Of a stretch of 64,000 nucleotides of DNA, positions 43,201 through 50,944 are shown piece after piece. The notes beneath the pieces are model-generated. The model had not been told where the DNA came from, made no database searches, and saw nothing but the letters and a program-made list of their open reading frames with translations. Position numbers and translations under genes: made by a program. Position 1 is the stretch's first letter; every line of letters starts with the position of its first letter. Location: contig NC_090288.1 of assembly GCF_037392515.1 (NCBI RefSeq), forward strand, positions 61,613,673 through 61,677,672, given 5' to 3'. Source of the DNA: Haliotis asinina. Taxonomy: Eukaryota; Mollusca; Gastropoda; Lepetellida; Haliotidae.

Positions 43201-44438
43201 TCACATAAGACTAGACTAGTTTAAAAACATACTATGATCTTGGTCAGATATCATTATGTTTTGTATGGGCTGTTCTATTTGAATATGTCCATATTTGTTA
43301 CTGCTTACAAATAATCAATATCAATAATACATTGATATTCAATGTAATGCATTTTCACTTACTGTATCTTCCAGACACAATAGCTGCAATAATCCTAGGA
43401 ATATGCATCGCCTTGTTGATGGGGGTGATCTTCACCCTCCTGTGGAGGTACGTATGCGACCCCTGCTGTGTGTACCGTTACGTATCATCTGTGTCATGTG
43501 GGTTAGGCTAAACAATAAACAATACAACTGAATGTATCTGGTATAAAGGAGTAGGTTTCCCACAGGTAATGCTTGCTGCATGTTGATACCGTTTGCCACC
43601 AGACATTTATTCGACCACTTAATATGTATTTAAACTGAGTTTGATTCCCCACATGGGTACAACGTGTGAAGCCCATTTCCAGGGTTCCCCGCTGTTGTAT
43701 TTTTGGAATTTTGCTAAAAGCAGAGAAAACTAAACTAAACTCACTCACTTAGAAAAGCATCGCTTTGGGATTTGCCCTCCCAGGAAATACTGATGTGATA
43801 ACTGCTATACTGTTGAAACTGCGTTAAACCAAACTCACACTCTCTCAGGGTTACATTTTGTGTGTACGTAATACACATAGCAACTTGTGTGAGTCACATT
43901 TGTCTGTAATTTACACCAAGGGATGCTTTTCACTAACATACTAATGATGTTTCTGGAAGTATACAATAGTATCGATACAGTAGTATACGATTTTCTTTTA
44001 AGAAACTATTACTGAATGCTCTCGTCATCCTGGCGTGACTGGCACCTGTTATTACTGACATGTCCAAATGCACACTAGTAAGAGGGATGATGTACCACCA
44101 ACAGTCCTAACGTTTCTAGTCACGTCGAAGTCTGAGTTCGATTCTCCAGATTAGTACCATGTGTAAAGCCGATGGACTTTTTAATCGTAAGAAGGCGTAA
44201 AACATATTCATTTAATTAGCGTATGAACTATGTTTTAATGGCCCAAACTAAACATGGTGCGATTTTGTTTAGGCGTGCTGTGAACCGCCATGAAAGCAAA
44301 TACCGAGCCAACTACAGCAACGACAACGACGGCAAGCCTGTCCACCTCCACATCCCTGCCAGCCACGGAGACACGACATCTAATGCTTTCACTAACGCTG
44401 GATACTTAAATATTTCAGACACCACCGCGCAGATGTAG
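36149..44438 (+). CDS. membrane receptor: Methyltransf_FA-like domain, six EGF modules, one membrane span
   Basis: Eleven exons join in phase to 557 codons: 36149-36224, 37525-37980, 38502-38639, 38954-39085, 39456-39590, 40448-40582, 40730-40867, 41779-41916, 42423-42509, 43375-43447, 44273-44438. It has a signal peptide (about 1-25), a farnesoic-acid-O-methyltransferase-like domain (PF12248 type, about 30-175), six eight-cysteine EGF modules of MEGF/SREC type (about 178-448), a linker, a membrane helix IIALLMGV-like (about 480-500) and a 55-residue tail. The EGF and linker exons are all phase 1-1. The domain name is historical, and such domains in secreted invertebrate proteins are not proven enzymes. 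A cell-surface recognition role is inference. Every splice site is GT/AG and nothing looks broken. Confidence 0.9.
37048..37180 (+). mobile_element. SINE, family A, truncated at a poly-C run
   Basis: GACGGTGGGGATAGCCTAGAG, CGTTCGCTCACCATCC and ATTACGTGTGAAGTCC follow family A. It ends in a run of C at 37122-37140. It lies in the first intron of the receptor gene, followed by an AC microsatellite at 37235-37276. Confidence 0.7.
37525..37980 (+). CDS. receptor exon 2: Methyltransf_FA-like domain
   Basis: The whole domain lies in one 456-nt exon (acceptor GTTTCAG, donor CTTC|GTAAGT). Markers: SLTFQVKSCGNVYILLTE, YYFISLGVTKSHRISGI, EYRAFWVAWDGQGSVSIGRE, PFLQFKG and the closing NFTAEFRFHL. The pattern of a buried strand, then FW..W..G.I..G, then PF, fits the FAMeT-like family. 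Confidence 0.85.
38092..38230. repeat. tandem duplication of about 70 bp
   Basis: CCACCTAGGTATGTTTCCAA to AGTAATCTCTTAGCG occurs twice in tandem just after exon 2 of the receptor gene. Confidence 0.85.
38502..38639 (+). CDS. receptor exon 3: EGF module 1
   Basis: CDEGTYGENCTDVCGHC, then CDQDSGVCPHGCHSGWTGPL and C. Phase 1-1, acceptor TTTTGCAG, donor GAGG|GTAAGA. Confidence 0.9.
38954..39085 (+). CDS. receptor exon 4: EGF module 2
   Basis: ECGNNTYGSECTPCGRC, then CDGDTGRCPNSICQPGWVGE and RC. Phase 1-1, acceptor GTTACAG, donor AGAG|GTAAGG. Confidence 0.9.
39456..39590 (+). CDS. receptor exon 5: EGF module 3
   Basis: ECFQGTYGPYCTPCGQC, then CDVGTGHCPNRCQDRWMGVR and C. Phase 1-1, acceptor GTTCCAG, donor ATAC|GTAAGT. 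Confidence 0.9.
39600..40440. other. intron with a family-A SINE remnant
   Basis: An antisense, strongly diverged family-A piece lies around 40070-40205 (CATCCCAGCAATATCACGTCG). Nothing else is recognised. Confidence 0.45.
40448..40582 (+). CDS. receptor exon 6: EGF module 4
   Basis: CPPNTHGYNCTRCGHC, then CDPHTGQCPSGCDPGWSGPL and C. Phase 1-1, acceptor CCCACAG, donor ACAA|GTCAGT, slightly weak. Confidence 0.88.
40730..40867 (+). CDS. receptor exon 7: EGF module 5
   Basis: CKSQTYGHNCGLKCGHC, then CDHVTGDCSSACEEGWLGSR and C. Phase 1-1, acceptor GTTCCAG, donor TTGA|GTAAGC. Confidence 0.9.
40925..41165 (-). mobile_element. SINE, family B (antisense, interrupted)
   Basis: CAATCGACTCTGTAACGGACA and AGCATCGATCTACGCCACAG in the first part, GCAATATTCCAGCTATATTGC and GAGTCTGGACCAGACCATCC in the second. 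This looks like two overlapping or nested copies. Confidence 0.65.
41593..41770 (+). mobile_element. SINE, family A, ending at an exon border
   Basis: Head CGGTGGGGTAGAGTAGGG, middle GACATGGGTATAATGTGTGA, 3' block GCTGGAATGTTGCTAACAGC and a tail of ACACACTC units. The tail ends only about 10 bp before the exon at 41779. Confidence 0.85.
41779..41916 (+). CDS. receptor exon 8: EGF module 6
   Basis: CPGLTYGQDCQYRCGHC, then CHPATGACADGCEEGWQGHD and C. Phase 1-1, acceptor ATGAACCAG, donor CGAC|GTAAGT. The acceptor lacks a normal pyrimidine tract; the SINE tail CACACTCACACACTC stands in its place. Confidence 0.88.
42423..42509 (+). CDS. receptor exon 9: juxtamembrane linker
   Basis: DLPNPIRISTENSPAAVDQQ followed by YVTGSVRA, phase 1-1, acceptor TATTTCAG, donor GCCG|GTACGT. 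There are no cysteines; Ser and Thr are frequent. Confidence 0.8.
42925..43115 (+). mobile_element. SINE, family B
   Basis: GTGAAGATCCGGGTTAGAATT, GCTTGTCGTAAGAGGCGACT and TGGTCAGGCTCACTG are the usual family-B start. The 3' part is diverged. Confidence 0.75.
43375..43447 (+). CDS. receptor exon 10: transmembrane helix
   Basis: DTIAAIILGICIALLMGVIF followed by TLLW and AG|GTACGT. About 22 hydrophobic residues, then Arg-Arg across the splice border as a stop-transfer signal. Phase 1 in, 2 out. Confidence 0.88.
43635..43840 (+). mobile_element. SINE, family A, two partial copies in a row
   Basis: GTTTGATTCCCCACATGGGTA to AAACTCACTCACTTAG (43640-43750), then a second 3' end with GAAACTGCGTTAAACC at 43780-43840. 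Confidence 0.7.
44093..44215 (+). mobile_element. SINE, family A, remnant
   Basis: GAGTTCGATTCTCCAGATTAG, CCATGTGTAAAGCCG and AAGAAGGCGTAAAACA keep the family order. Confidence 0.55.
44273..44438 (+). CDS. receptor exon 11: cytoplasmic tail and stop
   Basis: RRAVNRHESKYRANYSNDND, then HLHIPASHGDTTSNAFTNAG, YLNISDTTAQM and TAG. The acceptor is TTTGTTTAG. YLNI fits the Tyr-x-Asn form bound by Grb2-type SH2 domains. Confidence 0.88.
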
Positions 44439-44609
44439 TAGTGGCCATTGTGTGGACAGTGTACATCTTTCACTGTCTCCTTAGCACCATATAAAGGCTA
44501 CTAACCATTGCCATAGTCATAGGACCTCTGTACTAAACACCACTGTACCATTCCGACTGTACAAAAACGATGTATTGTCAAACACTAAATATTCATCAAC
44601 CATTCGAAA

Positions 44610-44615
44610 ATTAAA
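44610..44615 (+). terminator. polyadenylation signal ATTAAA
   Basis: ATTAAA lies about 170 bp after the receptor's stop codon and is the best candidate for its transcript end. Confidence 0.5.
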
Positions 44616-44869
44616 GATAAAACTTGATGCATGACAGCTTCTTGTGTACTGCTTAGACCGACGTTTCGGTGGAGATTCTTAGACCATTATCATGCTAAAT
44701 GTCACGTTTAGCTTGATAACGATGTAAGAATCTATATTCAAACAAGAAGTTGTCATCCATAAAGTTGCATGTTTCATTTTCGAGTCACCAACTTCTAGAA
44801 TGCCGATCAAACAACCATGCTATTTGGTTGCTCCGTGTTTAAGCCGGTGTCATTATCTTAGCCTTTGAT

Positions 44870-45025
44870 AAGGGGCGATGGGATAGCTTAGTAGTTTGTT
44901 CGTCATACCATTGACTTGGGTTCGATTCCCCATCGGGGGCCATGGATACAATGTTTGAAGCCGTTTTATTATCCCCGCTAATATCGCTAGAATATATTAA
45001 GGTGTAAACAAACTCCCTCCCTCAC
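44870..45025 (+). mobile_element. SINE, family A
   Basis: GGGATAGCTTAGTAGTTTG, TGGGTTCGATTCCCCATCG, GATACAATGTTTGAAGCCG and a degraded 3' end before CTCCCTCCCTCAC. Confidence 0.7.
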
Positions 45026-45029
45026 TAAC

Positions 45030-46365
45030 ATGATCATTAGTCTATCAACACCATATCACATATATGAAACCATGATCTCACTTGTATTCATAAGCTTATC
45101 GGTTCAAAACGCTGCTCTATATATGTATAAGTATACTTTAAGGTACGAGGTAGCACGAACTGACATTTCATATTTTCTCTTTCTTTCAAAATGCTGTGGA
45201 CTGAGCTGGAATTCAGTGTTTCATCTTTATTTCAGTGTTCCTCTTATATATTGATAGTAAGAAAACCTAAAACAACACCCAAAATCCCTAAATTTAAATG
45301 TTAAACGAGAAACAGATTCAGTTCAAATACAACAGGGTTTGTCCTGTTACATAGCATTATCATTTACATGATTCCAGTTACTGTAAACGTTAACGCTGGG
45401 TATTGAATTTGATATGGTATAAAAGCGGCGAAAAGACATACGCACGTCCTTGCATATTCTTTCATGATGGACTACACTCAGTTTGTGTGAATATGTACCG
45501 TGTCATAATTTGTAATACACATAATCTGAGCAGTAATGTGTCTTTGTAGTATTGTTTCGCACATGTTCAAAAAAGAGGCACCTGGCTCAGGTCAGCAATA
45601 GTGGAGACCCATCCTGAAGGATGAAAGGTGTGAGTTAGCCAATGGTTTCCGGACATTATATATTGAAACTCTCTGGGAAGCTATATCTTCAGTATAACGG
45701 CCAATTAAGCTTTGTGGTATTCCGAAAACTTGCCTTCAATCGGGCTTTTCAGTTTACATTTGCTTATCTTAAAGAAGGGATATCTGGCGATATATTATAT
45801 ACCACGTTGTAAAGAAACAGTTTGTCAATGTTAGCATATCGAACATGGTACCATGCATATAAAGTACGGGCGCAATAGCAGAGTAATAATAGTAATAATA
45901 GCAATAATTAGTAATAATAGATTATTTTTCAATGTTCAAAAACAAAGTCATGTCAATTGTATTGTTTATTCGTATATATTAACCTTAATGGTCCTTCTGA
46001 GGAGCTTTGAAGGTTCTGGTTTATACATAAGCTCGCATTAACTGTGCCAAAAAAGCCGAACACTACCGTTAATCTACTATCTAACACAAACATCTCATAT
46101 GAGTACTGGACAAAACAAAACAGTGAGTATAAAGTAGTTACAGTAGTAACCCATGCGAATGGCCAGTGATTCTAGATATTACACCTGTAGTCTGCCTGGC
46201 TCAAATGTGGGTCAGTTGCAAACCAACTCGAAAACGAATAAACGTGTAATACTCAATGAAGCGCTATTATATAGTAGTCGTTATCAAAACAATTGACCAG
46301 CTTTTTGCAGAATTTGTTAAAATGTTATTTAACAAACCATTATCAACATTTTTGACATAGTCCAC
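45030..46365. other. intergenic stretch, nothing recognised
   Basis: AT-rich with a few ATA/AATA runs near 45885-45920. No supportable exon or element. Confidence 0.4.
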
Positions 46366-46370
46366 TATTT

Positions 46371-46526
46371 GTTACGAGGGAGGAATGAAAAGAGAGGAAC
46401 AGCCAGGTGTACGTTTGGCACGTGCACATGTGCCGACAAAGTTATTAAGTCATTTACCTGTGCTGTGCTGTCTCCATCCTTTCTCGCACACCTGGCTGTT
46501 CCTTTCTGTCACCCCTCCCTCGCAAC
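46371..46526. mobile_element. small inverted-repeat element (MITE-like)
   Basis: About 40 bp at each end are inverted copies: left GTTACGAGGGAGGAATGAAA..GGAACAGCCAGGTGT, right its reverse complement ending CCCTCCCTCGCAAC. The total is 156 bp with no coding capacity. The target duplication could not be settled. Confidence 0.75.
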
Positions 46527-46713
46527 TAGTAGCGAGCTGTGTCATAATTTCAATGATAGAATTTTAGACATGTTTTGATTATGATCAGCGTTTCAATGAC
46601 TATTAAACTTTTATTAGTTTTCGACAGCAATTCACCGTTCCTCTTTCAAGCCAAACGGGCGATAGCTTACCATGTAAGGGTGAGCGGTGTTGGATAATTG
46701 CAAGTCAGTCTGA

Positions 46714-47377
46714 CTATAACAATGCTTTTAAGGAGAAAATTAATGCCAACAGCAACACAGAACACCTGGCTACAGACGCACTCGACATAGGAACAGCGAA
46801 CAGTCTGACTGGTGTTCCGCTGCCATTCTCCAGCTTCAAGGCGCCAATGTATACCTTCGTTCCCGTTGCTGGCATACTGTTTAGATTTGCTACATTCTCC
46901 AGGATTATGATCCCATGATCACACAGCAACATCACATGCGTCTCGAACAAACTGGATTGACCGTAGTCAGGAGATGGAGTATCACCCCCAACCGCGTGCA
47001 CTTTCCGGTTGCTCGTCAGCCATTTTGTCGCATTGAGACTTACACCAGGATAGTGGAAAGTGGAAGGATTCATGACATCATCGGTATTAAAGATCAGCTT
47101 TCTATCGGGCCAAAACTTATCCCAGCCAAAGTTGAAAAGTACGATAGCTCCGTCTGGAATTGTACCATGTTCTTCCTCCCAATCTCTGAAAGTCTGTTCG
47201 GTGGCCTGGAAATCACGATTGGCTTCTGACTGTTTTCTGACGTCGATGACGACCCCGGGTCCTGACAGCCGATTCATGTCCAGCTCGTGCATACGTTTCC
47301 CGTCTGGACAAAAGTGTCTTGGAGCATCCATGTGAGTCCCACTGTGCTCAGCTGTCTGGAAGGCATTGGCTTCCGCT
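46714..47377 (-). CDS. kynurenine-formamidase-like copy 1, exon 2
   Basis: Acceptor TTGTACAG, then AEANAFQTAEHSGTHMDAP, and the rest of the catalytic domain in a single exon to TAG. The upstream in-frame extension into the intron has no ATG and is not coding. Confidence 0.88.
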
Positions 47378-48563
47378 CTGTACAACACCAACATCACCGT
47401 TACAATCACAGATATTTTGCTTCTCCTATCCGCTATCCTATTCTATGTTGTGCCGTTTGTTCATTGTTTTATGTCGGACTATTTTTATGAGGTTGTTGCA
47501 GATGGTCGCGTCTTGATCACGCAAACCATAGGGTAAATACCAGAAACTAGGGTACTGTTTGAAGTAAGGCTACAGTGAATGTTCTACGCATCTATCTACG
47601 CAGCTGGCATACGACGACATGCATCAACCTATCCAGCGAGTCTGACAGCAGAGTTCCACAAATCGGCTCTGTCGACAAGAATGGTTTGTTGAAAATCATA
47701 ACATGGATCTTCCCGGGAAAAACGTTTAAAGTCAGAAAATGCTGTTGTGAAGTAAAGGTACTTTAAGTGTTGGTAACGTAACCAATAACGTCATTTGATG
47801 CGCAACTGTAGAACTGTATGGGTGGAAGTAATGCTATCATAAAGGCAAACTGACACTTTTTAAAGTTAAACCGTATTACCTGTAAAGCAGGTCCTTTTGA
47901 GTATAGTAATATCAATGAAGGCACTATTTATACAGAAAACTGATTCATAAATTCCACGAACCACTTTCTTCAGAATCCCCTCCATTGTTCTTTTAAACAA
48001 GGCAATAAGACACGACATTTTGAAAAGACAAGACCTGCTCTAAAGGTAGTTGAAGGAGGTGTTAAACTCACTCACTCACTCACTCACTCACTCACTCACT
48101 CACTCACTCACTCACCCAAACCCATTACTCACCCCACCCACTACTTATATATATCAGCCCGTAAAGATCCGGGGTAGAACACGTCTTCTAAAACCCAAGC
48201 TTGCTACAAAAGGCGACTATGCTTGTCGCAAGAGGCGACTAACGAGATCGGGTGGTCAGGGTCGCTGACTTGGTTGACACATGTCATCGCTTCACTGGAG
48301 CGTTTTGATCAGACTTGATTATTTACAGACCGCCGCCATGTAGCGGGAATATTGCTGAGTGCGGCGTAAATCTAAACTCACTCACTCATTACTTACATAT
48401 ATCCGGTAGTGCCCGTTAAACGGAATACGTTGGAAAAGTTAAACGGTGGGTTCCCCGGCCAGTAGATCGTCTTCTTCCCAAATGTGTGAGTGAGATCCAC
48501 GATTTCATCTTGCGCCAAACTGAGGCATAGACACGTGCTGACGAGTAGGCAGAGGGCGTGCAT
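46714..48563 (-). CDS. cyclase / kynurenine-formamidase-like hydrolase, secreted, copy 1
   Basis: Two exons, 48563-48397 and 47377-46714, join in phase 2 to 276 codons. The start MHALCLLVSTCLCLSLAQD is a signal peptide. The family marker AEHSGTHMDAPRHF, with the metal-binding His/Asp/His, is intact, as are GGDTPSPDYG and the fold-specific ends. The length fits the family. Members hydrolyse cyclic or N-formyl amides such as N-formylkynurenine; the actual substrate is unknown. The C-terminus SVARCSVLLLALIFSLKALL is a hydrophobic tail without a cytoplasmic segment, like a GPI-anchor signal. A near-identical second copy lies at 63.1 kb. Confidence 0.87.
47578..47700 (-). mobile_element. SINE, family B, remnant
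   Basis: CATCTATCTACGCAGCTGGCA, CCAGCGAGTCTGACAGCAGA and AAATCGGCTCTGTCGAC follow family B in reverse. It begins exactly where the match between the two gene copies ends. Confidence 0.6.
48060..48115. repeat. CTCA microsatellite
   Basis: A pure ACTC/CTCA run of about 50 bp in the intron of copy 1. Confidence 0.95.
48155..48390 (+). mobile_element. SINE, family B, near full length
   Basis: CCCGTAAAGATCCGGGGTAGA, TGCTTGTCGCAAGAGGCGACT, CGGGTGGTCAGGGTCGCTGAC, ATGTAGCGGGAATATTGCTG, GTGCGGCGTAAATC and a CTCA tail. It shares its last 40 bp with family A. The tail ends 6 bp from the donor of exon 1 of copy 1. Confidence 0.85.
48397..48563 (-). CDS. kynurenine-formamidase-like copy 1, exon 1
   Basis: Starts at the first ATG: signal peptide, then DEIVDLTHTFGKKTIYWPGN and NVFRLTGTTGY before donor AT|GTAAGT. 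A GTTGCAG acceptor-like site just upstream suggests a 5' UTR intron. Confidence 0.85.
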
Positions 48564-49799
48564 GTTTACAAGGAATGTCTGCAACGACAGAAGGATATAC
48601 AGTTATATATACATCCTTTTGATAAACAGCATGAACGAGTAAATATTTAGATGTTTGTTTAGAAGTGTGACTGCTCAGGAACATTAATGCTGTTTTTCGG
48701 TGAATTTTTCAATGACAATTGGCAAGAGTCAGACAAACGTGAGATCCGCTGTTATCAAGAGCTGGGGGCGGGGGGCGAGGCTGTTATCAGAGACAATACA
48801 CGGACTGTTTGCTGAAGATATCTAAAGGGACAAGCTGGACATTGGTATGGGGTATAAATCTGAAAATGGCATCACCTGCGTTGTTTCTTGTGATTGGGAC
48901 ACGAGAGTTTTGGGTGCAGAGAGTGAAACAAGACCATGGCATTTTTGTATTGTTTGAAGGGTTACTTTTCCTTCAGAAAATGCGAAAACAAATTAAAACT
49001 TGTGTCGTTTGTGAAACCCAATTCAGGGAATATATGATACAAACATCAGTGAAGATTCTGTAGCTGATCAAATGAAATAATGAAACCACATTGCAGCGTT
49101 ACCGAACAGGTAACACACTCCAGACAGGCCGAGAACACACAATCGAAGGTAACTGCACTCTGTGAAAACCCATGCTTGTGTACTTGCATATCTCAGGAAT
49201 CGATTCGATTCTTCTCCTGGCTGGATGATGTACCACTCCAGACCAGTCGGGCACATGCCCTCTCTAACTGGACCATTACTCTAACAGTACGCCATTTGTC
49301 TTCGCTCATTTCTAGCGTCAACACGTATCTCTCAAGTCAAGTCCACCATATGCCATCTTTGATAAACAACCTGCCTACTCCCTTGACGATAAAGCATCAG
49401 CTTTAAAGTAGACTATTTCTGGTTAACTGACCAGCAATCTTTGTACACAACTCTAGCTGTTACACAAATGCCTGCTATACTGCCGAGCATCCAGGCAACG
49501 CCTTCAGACGAGTCCAGAAAGTGCAATATGAAGTTGCCTTACTGTCAATATGTTTATAGTGCGCAAAAAGTAAACGATACGACTTATCCTTTAGTTACCA
49601 CATGCGATAACATTTCCAAACACAACATACAATCACTTCCAAACTAAAAACAGCATGACGTCAACATACTTCATTCACCATAGCTGGGACCCTCTTAACA
49701 CTGCCCGTCATATACAACATAAATATATACACAATAAATGGTAGACTCATGACATCGTTATATATTCCAAAAATACATAGAAGTTGTTGAGCTGACCAC

Positions 49800-50335
49800 A
49801 CTGCATAGTGGGGTCAGATATTGTATGTTGTTTAACTATGTCTAGACACTGTACGTTGTTTAACTATGTCTATACACTGTATGTGGTTTAACTATGTCTA
49901 GATGTTATATGTTGTTTAACTATGTCTATACACTGTATGTTGTTTAAACTATGTCTAGACACTGTATGTTGTTTAACTGTGTCTAAACACTGTATTTTGT
50001 TCAACTATGTCTATATATTGTATGTTGTTGAACTATGTCTAGATATTGCATGTTGGTTGACTATGTCTAGACACAGTATGTTGTTTAACTATGTCTAGAT
50101 ACTGTTTGTTGTTTAACTATGTCTAGACACGTGCACTGCATGTTGTTTAACTATGTTTAGATATTGTATGTTGTTTAACTATCTCTAGACACTGTATGTT
50201 GTTTAACTATGTCTAGACACTGTGTGTTGTTTAACTATGTGTAGACACTGTACGTTGTTTAACTATGTCTAATATTGTATGTTGTTAAACTGTGTCTACA
50301 CACTGTATGTTGTTTAACTATGTCTAGACACTGTA
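49800..50335. repeat. 28-bp minisatellite, about 19 units
   Basis: The unit is close to ACTGTATGTTGTTTAACTAT followed by GTCTAGAC. Units show substitutions and small length changes, so this is moderately old. Confidence 0.95.
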
Positions 50336-50339
50336 ATGA

Positions 50340-50940
50340 ACCATACAAATCTCCTTTCAGAAACCGTATAGGCTGTGGCTGTTTGAAAAGTTCAGTCAAA
50401 TATCAAATCAGATAAGATAAGTTTCATGAAGACATTTCTAAGCATGTGCACATCCACAGAGATTCGAACACGCCCAGTGTGTCATGCCTAATACACCGAA
50501 AATCACACAACTTCGGATTTATGTTTTCAAAGTGACATGGTATCCAGTACCCATGGCTATAAATTCCATCTATTTTCTTGCTATTAATTAAAACACAAGC
50601 ATGCATGGAAAAGAAAGACGCACATATTGTAAAAGTATTTACCTTGACGTGCTTCCTTGGGTTTACTCAACGTTAAAACCTGTCAGTTAGTTTGAGTATC
50701 TGATTGGAAAACGGTGCATGTGTATTCCGTATGTATTCCTCCTGGTAGTGGCAGCTGGTGTTGGCCAGACCTATACCTCCCGCCCTGACCCATCAACTTG
50801 TATCTCTTCTGTGGTCAGCTAGTTCGCCGGGAAGCCCTTTGTCAAAAGTAGCCGGACCTGCCCGGGCAGTCTGACGTTTGCAGCGGGTTCGTTATTCGGT
50901 TTATGCTCATCAATTCCTAGACTAGCAACTGGTCTCTAAA
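50340..50940. other. sequence left of the Tc1-like element
   Basis: No gene. A GGTTCGTTATTCGGTTTAT block at 50886-50905 recurs, slightly changed, at 52807 and again near 52880 on the other side of the transposon. Confidence 0.4.
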
Positions 50941-50944
50941 CATA

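Noticed and set aside
46915-47335. Plus-strand frames over hydrolase copy 1 (and the same at 63284-63704)
   Set aside because: Antisense shadows of the hydrolase exon; present in both copies only because the DNA is duplicated.
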